This document shows, piece by piece, positions 56,648-64,000 of a DNA stretch of 64,000 nucleotides (positions are counted from its first letter, which is position 1; every line of letters starts with the position of its first letter). Where the stretch lies: assembly GCF_001420915.1 (NCBI RefSeq), contig NZ_CP013021.1, positions 196,001 through 260,000 on the forward strand, given 5' to 3'. This stretch comes from Agarivorans gilvus (GTDB lineage Bacteria > Pseudomonadota > Gammaproteobacteria > Enterobacterales > Celerinatantimonadaceae). The position numbers and the translations under genes are program-made. A model generated the notes under the pieces. The model was not told the DNA's origin. It did not search any database and saw only the letters and a list, made by a program, of their open reading frames with translations.

Positions 56648-56851
56648 TAAAGGAAAAAGCACGAGATTAAACCTGTTTTATTCTGGCAATGATTGAAAGG
56701 CAGTAAAAATAAAGCCGCTACTCATTTTAGTTGGGATTTATGGCTATTAGGGCCACTGGCCGGCATGGTCTTAGTTGCATTAATGGGCGCCGGTGCAACC
56801 TTGCGTTTGCTAAAACAAAACTCGGCTCAGCTGGTTCGAAGTCTCACTTAG
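56510..56851 (+). repeat. duplicated 3' end of ybbP (copies at 56510-56647 and 56709-56851)
   Basis: About 140 bp covering the last codons of ybbP recur in direct orientation, offset by about 200 bp. From TAGTTGGGAT (56524 and 56728) to the stop the copies differ at only two synonymous bases plus the last codons (RSLS-stop and RSLT-stop), with roughly 95 identical bases in a row. A flanking 23-base string (56675-56697 and 56987-57009) is also duplicated, with one mismatch. Confidence 0.9.
56709..56851 (+). pseudogene. orphan ybbP C-terminal fragment
   Basis: It encodes the last 41 residues of YbbP (SWDLWLLGPLAGMVLVALMG and on to RSLT) in frame with its own stop but has no start. It is a remnant of duplication or of recombination with a second allele. 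Confidence 0.8.
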
Positions 56852-57094
56852 TAAAAACTTTGAACGGCCATAGCCCCTATTGGCTTACATGAGCGTGGGG
56901 GCAAGCTTGGGCTTGGTGAAATATTACTTGGCTCAACTAGCAAGCAGCCACACTGAGAAAAAGGCTATAAATAACTGATCAAAGGCGTTTTATTCTGGCA
57001 GTGATTGAATATATACTTATAAAAAAATGTAATAAGAGCACCCACTAACACCGCGTTGGTGTTCTACTTGTGTCGAGCCAGAGAACCTAAGTAA
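56852..57094. other. intergenic region upstream of cysB
   Basis: No ORF seen. It holds the second copy of a 23-base string also found after ybbP (56987-57009) and a weak hairpin in ACCGCGTTGGTGT near 57050. The cysB promoter presumably lies here. Confidence 0.5.
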
Positions 57095-58081
57095 ATGAAA
57101 TTACAACAGTTGCGCTATATCGTAGAAGTCGTTAACAATAATTTAAATGTATCGGCTACTGCGGAAAGCCTGTACACCTCTCAACCGGGCATTAGTAAAC
57201 AAATTCGTTTGTTGGAAGATGAGTTAGGGGTGCAAATTTTTAAGCGCAGCGGCAAGCATCTGAGCCAAGTGACGCCAGCGGGTCAAGAAATCATTCGCAT
57301 CAGCAATGAGATTATGGCCAAGGTCGAAAGCATTAAGGCGGTGGCTAACCAGCATACTCACCCTGATCAGGGCTCACTCAATATTTCAACCACGCACACT
57401 CAGGCTCGTTATGCTCTGCCTGAGGTGATTCAGGGCTTTATTCATCGCTATCCCAATGTTTCTTTAAACATGCATCAAGGTACGCCCAATCAAATTAACG
57501 AGGCGGTAGCCAAGGGCAGCGCCGACTTTGCGATTGCTACCGAAGCGCTACATATTTTCTCTGATTTGGTCATGCTGCCTTGCTATCACTGGAACCGCAG
57601 TATTTTGGTTCCTAAAGATCATGAGCTCGCCAAGAAACACTTAAATGGCGAAGTGGTCACCATTAATGATTTAGCCAAGCATTCGATAGTTACTTATATC
57701 TTTGGCTTCACCGGCCGTTCTGATTTAGACGAGGCTTTCGGCCGCGCTGGTAAGGTGCCTAAAATTGTCTTTACTGCCACCGACGCCGATGTAATTAAAA
57801 CCTATGTCAGAATGGGCATAGGGGTAGGCGTATTAGCTAGCATGGCAATCGATAAACAGCAGGACGAAGACTTAGTCGCCATCGATGCCAGCCATTTATT
57901 CCGAGCTAGTACCACCAAGATTTGTTTTAGAAAGGGCACGTTCTTACGCACCTACATGTACGACTTTATCGAACGTTTTGCTCCTCATTTGACGCGTGAC
58001 ATCGTTGATAAAGCGGTGCAAGCCAAATCCTTAGATGAAGTCGATGAACTGTTTAAAAACATCGAACTACCGGTGTTATAA
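57095..58081 (+). CDS. cysB: LysR-family regulator CysB
   Basis: Activator of sulfate assimilation and cysteine synthesis that responds to N-acetylserine. The N-terminal HTH (KLQQLRYIVEVVNNNLNVSATAESLYTSQPGIS) is almost the E. coli CysB sequence, as is the effector region (TTHTQARYALPEV; FAIATEALH; TFGFTGRS-like IFGFTGRSDLD; FTATDADVIKTYVRMGIGVGV). Length 328 aa (E. coli 324). It stands alone. Confidence 0.96.
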   Translation: MKLQQLRYIVEVVNNNLNVSATAESLYTSQPGISKQIRLLEDELGVQIFKRSGKHLSQVTPAGQEIIRISNEIMAKVESIKAVANQHTHPDQGSLNISTTHTQARYALPEVIQGFIHRYPNVSLNMHQGTPNQINEAVAKGSADFAIATEALHIFSDLVMLPCYHWNRSILVPKDHELAKKHLNGEVVTINDLAKHSIVTYIFGFTGRSDLDEAFGRAGKVPKIVFTATDADVIKTYVRMGIGVGVLASMAIDKQQDEDLVAIDASHLFRASTTKICFRKGTFLRTYMYDFIERFAPHLTRDIVDKAVQAKSLDEVDELFKNIELPVL

Positions 58082-58181
58082 ACCGGCTGCAAAAGCTTAA
58101 ACCGCAGCTAAGCTAAGTTTGCTTGGCTGAGCGGCTTCAGCTAGGTGTATCAGTAAAATTAAGCCAATAAGGAGCGCAGGC

Positions 58182-59234
58182 ATGCAACTACACATCACCA
58201 ATGGCGATGTAGTGGGTCAAAGCTTAGCCGCTTCATCATTGATTGAGGGTGAGATCCTCTGCTGGCGGGATGTCTTGCACGACGGACCTATTGTTGCTCC
58301 CGAAGGCGAAGCCTACCTTAAAGCGCGTGCTGCTTTTATATATCAAAGTTTACAAGCCAGTCGCAGCTTTGCCGCTAATTCAATAAGCGAGCAGCAGCTC
58401 TTCGCCGACTTTAAACAGCGCCAACACACTATGGCTCGGCTAGATCAATACAGTGAAATCGTATTATGGTTTGAGCACGATCTCTACGATCAACTGCAGC
58501 TAGCCGAGTGCCTATATAGCTTGGCGAAACGGCCGGAATTATCAGCCCGCTTTACGCTTATTTGCATTGGCGAGCATGCCGAAGTCGCTAATTTTCGAGG
58601 TTTGGGTGAGTTGTCGATAAGCCAGCTAGAAGCCCTATACCCGCAGCGCCAAGCTATCAGCGCTGCGCAATTAACGCTGGGTTCTGAGCTGTGGTTAGCC
58701 CTAGCTGCGGCTAGCCCCGAACCAATCAATCAACTGTTGCAGCAAGATATGGCCGTTCTGCCCTTTATGCGCCCTGCGCTACGCCGCTTTGCTGAGGACT
58801 ATCCTTGGTTAAATAGTGGACTCACTTTGACCCAACAGCTGATTTTACGCAGCCTTGTTGAAGCTAAACTTAAGCTTCAAGCTGAGCAAGTAAAGGCTTC
58901 AGCTTCATCGACTAAGCTGAGTTTTGCGGAATTGTTTGCGACTTTTCAGCGGCTAGAAGCGGCGCCTTTTCTAGGCGATCTTTGGCTGGCGAAAGAGCTA
59001 ATCAACTTGGCGTCCTTAGCGACTCCCTTACTGCACATACATCACCGTTCGAGCGGCCAATGGGATGGGGATAGTTATTTTGAAATTAGCTCGGCCGGGC
59101 AAGCCATTCTAGCCGGCGAGGCTAGATTGTCGCTAGACAGCATGCCGAGCTTTTGGCGGGGTGGCGTTGAACTGTCGGCGAGTAATTATTGGTGCTGGGA
59201 TCCGCAGCAACAGCGTTTGTGTAGGGTTAGTTAG
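58182..59234 (+). CDS. DUF1835 domain-containing protein
   Basis: A 350-aa soluble protein with an N-terminal DUF1835 domain: LHITNGDVVGQSL, GEILCWRDVLHDGPI, and WFEHDLYDQLQL are typical. The C-terminal half (about 190-350) is helical with DLWLAKELINLA near 265. Function unknown. AGGAG precedes the ATG by 7 bases. Convergent with sdaA; a long hairpin spans its stop codon. Confidence 0.85.
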   Translation: MQLHITNGDVVGQSLAASSLIEGEILCWRDVLHDGPIVAPEGEAYLKARAAFIYQSLQASRSFAANSISEQQLFADFKQRQHTMARLDQYSEIVLWFEHDLYDQLQLAECLYSLAKRPELSARFTLICIGEHAEVANFRGLGELSISQLEALYPQRQAISAAQLTLGSELWLALAAASPEPINQLLQQDMAVLPFMRPALRRFAEDYPWLNSGLTLTQQLILRSLVEAKLKLQAEQVKASASSTKLSFAELFATFQRLEAAPFLGDLWLAKELINLASLATPLLHIHHRSSGQWDGDSYFEISSAGQAILAGEARLSLDSMPSFWRGGVELSASNYWCWDPQQQRLCRVS

Positions 59235-59258
59235 CCATCTAAGGCGATGGCTAACTAA
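59227..59258. terminator. hairpin between DUF1835 gene and sdaA
   Basis: A perfect 13-bp stem (59227-59239 with 59246-59258) and a 6-base loop overlap the DUF1835 stop codon and end 7 bp before the sdaA stop. T runs are absent on both strands, so termination is not proved. Confidence 0.5.
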
Positions 59259-59264
59259 TTGCGA

Positions 59265-60623
59265 TTAACATTCGATGATGTTTACGGCTAAACCGCCACG
59301 CGCGGTTTCTTTGTATTTGGTTTTCATATCGCGGCCAGTTTGCCACATGGTTTTAATGGCTTTATCCAAAGACACTTTGTGCTCGCCACTGCCGCGCAGC
59401 GCGAGACGGGCGGCGTTAATCGCCTTTAAAGCGCCCATGGCATTACGTTCAATACAGGGCACCTGCACTAAGCCGCCAATGGGGTCACAGGTTAAACCTA
59501 GGTTGTGTTCGATGCCAATCTCCGCGGCGTTTTCAATCTGCTCGGGCTTAGCGCCGAAAATCGCTGCTAAACCTGCCGCTGCCATAGAGCAGGCCACTCC
59601 CACTTCTCCTTGACAGCCCACTTCGGCGCCTGAGATAGAAGCATTGGTTTTATACAGAGAACCAATCGCTGTCGCTGTGAGGAAAAACTGATTAATGGCA
59701 TCTTGGTCTAAGGGCTGCACAAAATTGTGATAATAGTGCAATACGGCAGGAATAATCCCCGCTGCGCCGTTGGTGGGGGCGGTTACTACACGGCCACCTG
59801 CAGCATTTTCTTCACTCACTGCTAAGGCATAAAGATTGACCCAGTCCATTACATTTAGCGGATCGGCGCTAAGGTTACGCTGTGCCGACAATTGTCGTTT
59901 TAGTACTGGGGCGCGACGGGCCAGCTTAAGTCCGCCGGGTAAAATGCCTTCTTCGTTCATTCCACGTTGTACGCAATTTTGCATGGTATCCCATAGCTGT
60001 TGGGTATATTGGCTAAGGCTACGTAAAGAGCAATGTACTTGTTCGTTGGCCGCCACCACTGCGGCAATACTCTTACCGCTTTGCTTGCACTGTTGTAATA
60101 GGCTATCGGCGCTGTCAAAGGGATAGGGGTAGGCAAATTGTCCTTCGTTGGCTTGTTCACCGTCTTCAATAATGTAGCCTCCACCAATCGAGTAGTAGGT
60201 GCGAGAAATGCATTTACCGTTGTCTAAATAGGCATGAAAACTCAAGGCATTACTGTGAACTGGTAATTGCTTGCGGCGATGAAAAACAATTGCGCCACGA
60301 TTGGCGAAATTAATGGTTTTTTTGGCTAATAAAGCTAGTTCTTGGCTTTGTTCAACACCTTGTAAGATCGACTCGACTTTATCCACATCAACGCTTTCGG
60401 GGGCTTCGCCGATTAAGCCTAAAATCACTGCCTTACCAGTACCGTGACCTTTGCCAGTAGCACCTAAGGAGCCAAATAATTCCACTTTTAGGTGATCGAC
60501 ACGATTGAGTTCTTTGTCATGCTCTAAGCTTTCGGCGAATAGCTTAGCGGCTTTCATCGGGCCAACGGTATGAGAGCTAGAAGGCCCAATACCAATAGAA
60601 AATAGGTCGAAGATACTTACCAT
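59265..60623 (-). CDS. sdaA: L-serine ammonia-lyase (iron-sulfur type)
   Basis: Deaminates serine to pyruvate using a [4Fe-4S] cluster. The N-terminal FDLFSIGIGPSSSHTVGPM is diagnostic. Cluster cysteines are seen in GAEVGCQGEVGVACSM and GLTCDPIGGLVQVPCIERN; the C-terminal Cys of MAVNIIEC-type tails is present (VNIIEC). Length 452 aa (E. coli SdaA 454). AGGAA precedes the start. Follows pabB and nudL in the same order as in E. coli. Confidence 0.96.
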   Translation of the reverse strand: MVSIFDLFSIGIGPSSSHTVGPMKAAKLFAESLEHDKELNRVDHLKVELFGSLGATGKGHGTGKAVILGLIGEAPESVDVDKVESILQGVEQSQELALLAKKTINFANRGAIVFHRRKQLPVHSNALSFHAYLDNGKCISRTYYSIGGGYIIEDGEQANEGQFAYPYPFDSADSLLQQCKQSGKSIAAVVAANEQVHCSLRSLSQYTQQLWDTMQNCVQRGMNEEGILPGGLKLARRAPVLKRQLSAQRNLSADPLNVMDWVNLYALAVSEENAAGGRVVTAPTNGAAGIIPAVLHYYHNFVQPLDQDAINQFFLTATAIGSLYKTNASISGAEVGCQGEVGVACSMAAAGLAAIFGAKPEQIENAAEIGIEHNLGLTCDPIGGLVQVPCIERNAMGALKAINAARLALRGSGEHKVSLDKAIKTMWQTGRDMKTKYKETARGGLAVNIIEC

Positions 60624-60693
60624 TTATGTTCCTAGCCTAGCTGGCTATTTGTTATTAAGATATTAATTCTGAGATTATAGCTGCTTTTAGTTG

Positions 60694-61257
60694 TTAGCAA
60701 CATTGAAATGCGAAATCACGCAATATTTTAGCGGTCGCTCCCCAAACTACGTTGTTATCTACTTCTATGAAGTAGGCTTTCTGCTGCTGGCCATGACGCC
60801 GAAAGTGATAAGTTTGATAGTTGTTTAAGTCTAAAAATGCCTCTAGAGGCAGTTGCATTACTCGCGCGACTTCATGCTGGTTTAACTTAAAGTGTAGTGG
60901 TGTATTGCAGGTAGCGAGAAAGGGATGAATCACAAAATTGGTCACCGTTTGATGCTGCGGAAGCTGGCCGACTAGCTTAAACGCCTGCGGTGCAATGCCA
61001 ATTTCTTCATAGGTTTCTCGCAGCGCGGTGGCGGCTAGGTTAGGATCTTGTGGGTCGAGCTTGCCGCCGGGGAAACTAATTTGCGAAGGATGATGGCGCA
61101 GCTTGTCGCTCCGTTGGGTAAGTACCAGCTTGTCACTGTGGCCGGGTAAGCTGACTATCGGCAATAACACCGCCGCAGGGATATGATTAGTCGCGCTGGG
61201 ACGAGCCTTAGGGCGTTGCAACAAAAAGCGCTGTAAATAGTGCTGATGACGAGGCAT
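60694..61257 (-). CDS. nudL: CoA pyrophosphatase, Nudix hydrolase (NudL)
   Basis: Nudix enzyme hydrolysing CoA or related nucleotides. The UPF0035-type region LRHHPSQISFPGGKLDPQD leads into the Nudix box with catalytic LRETYEEIGI. Length 187 aa (E. coli 192). The neighbours pabB upstream and sdaA downstream support the identity. The ribosome site AGGAG is about 14 bases before the ATG. Confidence 0.93.
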   Translation of the reverse strand: MPRHQHYLQRFLLQRPKARPSATNHIPAAVLLPIVSLPGHSDKLVLTQRSDKLRHHPSQISFPGGKLDPQDPNLAATALRETYEEIGIAPQAFKLVGQLPQHQTVTNFVIHPFLATCNTPLHFKLNQHEVARVMQLPLEAFLDLNNYQTYHFRRHGQQQKAYFIEVDNNVVWGATAKILRDFAFQCC

Positions 61258-61287
61258 TACGCGAAAAGGCTCCTTTATTATTGTTGG

Positions 61288-62655
61288 CTATGGTTCAAGT
61301 ATGGGCAGAATTCGGCTCAATTTGTCAAATAACTCCTGATATTCGGCATCTACTTGCGAGTCGCTGACCACGCCGCCACCGGCCCAACAATAGATTTTTT
61401 GTTGTTCGCATACTAGCGTGCGAATGGCAATGTTACTATCCATATCGCCATTCGCCGAGATATAGCCGATAGCACCACAGTAGGCCGCCCGGCGGTTCTC
61501 TTCTAACTCTTCAATAATTTGCATGGCGCGGATCTTCGGCGCTCCAGTAATTGAACCACCGGGAAAACAAGCGGCAAGCAGTTGCTCGGCGCCGTAACTC
61601 TCTGCCAGGGTAGCTTTAATGGTACTGACTAAATGATGCACAGCCGGGAAAGATTCAACCGCAAACAATTTAGGCACATGCACCGAGCCAGGCGTGGCGA
61701 CGCGGCCAATATCGTTACGCAGTAAGTCTACAATCATCAGGTTTTCTGCTTGGTCTTTCTCGGCCTGAGTTAGGTCTTTGGCTAGCTGTTGATCAAGGCT
61801 TGGATCTTGGCTACGCGGGCGAGTGCCTTTTATTGGTTTGGTTTCAATTTCGCCTTGTTTTAAACGAATAAAGCGCTCGGGAGACAAGCTTAAGATACAA
61901 GAGCTGGGTAAACGCATGAAGGCCGAGAAAGGCGCTTGGTTAGCGGCGATTAGCTTTTGGTAAGCAGCAAACTCACTGCCGCTGTAACTGGCCTCGAAGC
62001 GTTGAGTCAGGTTGATTTGGTAGCAATCTCCACTGAGTAAGTACTCTTGTACTCGGGCAAACTTATCTTGATAGGCGGCCTTGCTGGTATTGCTGTGCCA
62101 AGTGCTGGTTAGGGTAAAGGGGTGAGCGCTTTGGCTACTAAGTTGATGTAACCACTGCTCTCGCTGGGCTAATTGCATTAAGCCTTGTTGCTCGGTTTCG
62201 CACCATTGGATCAGCGAAGCGCTTTGCTGCTGGTGATCGTAAATTAAGGCCCAGTCATAAAAGCCTACCGCCATGTCGGGGCACAGTAAATCGGTTGGTA
62301 GCTGCTGGGGAATGCTTTCAAGGCTGCGGCCTAAGTCATAGGACCACAGGCCTAAAGCTCCTCCAATAAAAGGGAAGGGGTAGTCTTGGCCGAGTTGTTT
62401 AGGAAACAGTTGTTGGCGCAAATCAGCCAATAACTCAAAAGGGGCTTGCTGACTTTGGTAGCGCTGCTGGCCCAGTTCAATATCGCCAAGACCGTCTTTA
62501 TAGCTGAGAGTGGCGATGGGCTCTGCTACCAGAATATCGAAGTGATTATTTTCGTGAGACTCGGCGGCAGATTGTAACAAACAGCTCCAAGGCTGTTCTG
62601 CCAGGTGCGCACATAGTTCGACGGGTTTCAGAGAAATAGTTTTGCTAACAATCAT
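61288..62655 (-). CDS. pabB: aminodeoxychorismate synthase component I (PabB)
   Basis: Makes 4-amino-4-deoxychorismate from chorismate with ammonia from PabA, for folate. The chorismate-binding domain has SPERFIRL, KPIKGTRPRS, EKDQAENLMIVDLLRNDIGR and GSITGAPKIRAMQIIEELE, and it ends WAGGGVVSDS. Length 455 aa (E. coli 453). PabB rather than TrpE is supported by its KPIKGT lysine and the nudL-sdaA context. No strong ribosome site is seen. Confidence 0.93.
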   Translation of the reverse strand: MIVSKTISLKPVELCAHLAEQPWSCLLQSAAESHENNHFDILVAEPIATLSYKDGLGDIELGQQRYQSQQAPFELLADLRQQLFPKQLGQDYPFPFIGGALGLWSYDLGRSLESIPQQLPTDLLCPDMAVGFYDWALIYDHQQQSASLIQWCETEQQGLMQLAQREQWLHQLSSQSAHPFTLTSTWHSNTSKAAYQDKFARVQEYLLSGDCYQINLTQRFEASYSGSEFAAYQKLIAANQAPFSAFMRLPSSCILSLSPERFIRLKQGEIETKPIKGTRPRSQDPSLDQQLAKDLTQAEKDQAENLMIVDLLRNDIGRVATPGSVHVPKLFAVESFPAVHHLVSTIKATLAESYGAEQLLAACFPGGSITGAPKIRAMQIIEELEENRRAAYCGAIGYISANGDMDSNIAIRTLVCEQQKIYCWAGGGVVSDSQVDAEYQELFDKLSRILPILEP

Positions 62656-62858
62656 ATAGGTGGTATTGCTGGTTAATTCAACAAGTGCTTTGTTGATGTA
62701 GAAAAAATGTAAAAACTGCGTTCAAGGTTATAGCAGCCTTAATGGCGCAAGAGTATCATAGCCGATGAAGGATAACGACAATAACCCTAACAGCTGCGGT
62801 AAGCGCATTTAGCTTCCCTCGCATTTGCCCCAGCAAAAATAAGGAACGTGGAGACTTT

Positions 62859-64000
62859 ATGACCATCATCCGTAAACAAGACTTCATTGACAGTGTCGCA
62901 GAATCACTGCAATTCATTTCTTACTATCACCCCATTGATTTTGTTAAAGCCATGGCCGAGGCCTACGAGAAAGAGCAAAGCACCGCAGCCAAAGACGCGA
63001 TTGCCCAAATCTTAATTAACTCTCGTATGTGTGCTCAGGGCTTGCGGCCAATTTGCCAAGACACCGGCATTATTACCGCCTTTGTTAAGGTGGGCATGAA
63101 TGTGCAGTGGGATAGTGATTTAACGGTTCAAGAGATGGTTGATGAAGGGGTAAGACGCGCTTATACCAATCCTGATAACCCTCTACGAGCTTCGATTGTT
63201 GCTGACCCGAATGGCGCTCGTAAGAATACCAAAGACAATACTCCAGCGGTGGTGCATATTGATTTGGTAGCCGGTGATAAAGTGGAAATTATGGTCGCTG
63301 CCAAGGGCGGCGGTAGTGAGAATAAGTCTAAGATGGTGATGCTAAATCCATCAGACTCGGTGGCCGAGTGGGTATTAAAAACCTTGCCTACTATGGGGGC
63401 CGGTTGGTGTCCGCCGGGCATGGTGGGCATTGGCATTGGTGGTACCGCCGAAAAAGCCGCGGTAATGGCCAAAGAATCGCTGATGGATCCGGTGGATATT
63501 CAAGAGCTAAAAGCGAAAGGTGCAGAAAACGCTGATGAAGCGCTGCGTTTAGAGTTAATGGAAGGCATCAACAAATTGGGCATTGGTGCCCAAGGCTTGG
63601 GCGGCTTAACTACCGTATTAGATGTGAAAGTGAAGTCTTGTCCGACTCACGCCGCTTCTAAACCGGTGGTGATGATCCCGAACTGCGCGGCGACTCGTCA
63701 CGCCCACTTCTACTTAGATGGCAGTGGCCCCGCGGTGCTAACACCGCCTAAGTTAGAAGACTGGCCAGAGATTACCTGGGATGTGGGTGACAACGTGCGC
63801 CGAGTGGACGTTAATAAGGTGACCAAAGAAGAAGTCGCTACTTGGAAAATGGGTGAAACGGTATTGCTTAACGGTAAAATCTTAACCGGTCGTGATGCTG
63901 CTCATAAACGGATTAAAGAATACATTGAGCAGGGTAAACCCTTCCCCGAGGGGGTGGACTTTAATGGCCGCTTTATTTATTACGTAGGTCCGGTTGATGC
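62859..64000 (+). CDS. fumA: class I fumarate hydratase, N-terminal part
   Basis: TCA-cycle enzyme converting fumarate to malate with a [4Fe-4S] cluster. The first 380 codons are present and run off the window (FumA/FumB about 548 aa). Cluster cysteines are visible in RPICQDTGII, GAGWCPPGMVG-type and KSCPTHAASKP segments. AAGGAACGTGGAG precedes the ATG. FumA and FumB of E. coli are not distinguishable here. Divergent from pabB. Confidence 0.93.
   Translation, partial: MTIIRKQDFIDSVAESLQFISYYHPIDFVKAMAEAYEKEQSTAAKDAIAQILINSRMCAQGLRPICQDTGIITAFVKVGMNVQWDSDLTVQEMVDEGVRRAYTNPDNPLRASIVADPNGARKNTKDNTPAVVHIDLVAGDKVEIMVAAKGGGSENKSKMVMLNPSDSVAEWVLKTLPTMGAGWCPPGMVGIGIGGTAEKAAVMAKESLMDPVDIQELKAKGAENADEALRLELMEGINKLGIGAQGLGGLTTVLDVKVKSCPTHAASKPVVMIPNCAATRHAHFYLDGSGPAVLTPPKLEDWPEITWDVGDNVRRVDVNKVTKEEVATWKMGETVLLNGKILTGRDAAHKRIKEYIEQGKPFPEGVDFNGRFIYYVGPVD

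Overview
The window is chromosomal DNA of a marine-type gammaproteobacterium. It has moderate GC, dense genes, and housekeeping blocks arranged as in Enterobacteria, Vibrio and Shewanella: pyrD-zapC, tesA/ybbA-ybbP, pabB-nudL-sdaA. A large NAD-glutamate dehydrogenase, a DUF2835 protein, an imuA-imuB-dnaE2 cassette and an NSS-type Na+ symporter point to the order Alteromonadales. An Agarivorans-like genus is possible, but this is inference; there is no rRNA or tRNA here to settle it.

Layout. 1-5.7 kb: the end of an EamA transporter, then fruBKA (fructose PTS) divergent from a Cra/FruR regulator, with two Cra-type palindromes and a CRP-like site between them. 5.7-8.9 kb: an Omp85-type barrel protein, a GntR/FCD regulator and a CDP-alcohol phosphatidyltransferase. 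8.9-14.1 kb: the SOS mutagenesis operon imuA-imuB-dnaE2 behind tandem LexA boxes. 14.2-23.6 kb: fbp (frameshifted), a Tsx-like porin, a small membrane protein, a Nif3 protein, bfd with a Fur-like palindrome, a cdd-purT-unknown operon, and a GH36 alpha-galactosidase. 23.6-27.3 kb: sbcB, a dienelactone hydrolase and pyrC.

27.3-32.3 kb is the accessory-looking part. It holds a gene-poor AT-rich stretch with a candidate minus-strand small RNA, a membrane PQQ glucose dehydrogenase (gcd), a 320-bp tandem repeat and an unknown two-TM protein. The repeat family has a remnant on the other side of gcd. 32.3-43.1 kb returns to core genes: CBS protein, hrpA, an Rdx-family protein, sodB, grxD, deaD, dacB and an NSS transporter. 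43.2-52.7 kb: pepN, DUF2835, gdhB, pyrD and zapC. 52.8-58.1 kb: tesA, ybbA, ybbP and cysB. ybbP is frameshifted and its 3' end is duplicated downstream. 58.2-64 kb: a DUF1835 protein, pabB-nudL-sdaA and the start of a class I fumarase that runs off the window.

Most relevant for follow-up: (i) a nested stem-loop in the pyrD leader that fits CTP-dependent start-site switching; (ii) a 449-aa protein coupled to purT that looks like two degenerate receiver domains plus an unknown C-terminal domain; (iii) the 320-bp repeat family around gcd; (iv) the near-identical ybbP-tail duplication; (v) two single-G losses in G runs, in fbp and ybbP, which may be sequencing errors. I see no CRISPR array, transposase, prophage or clear defence system.
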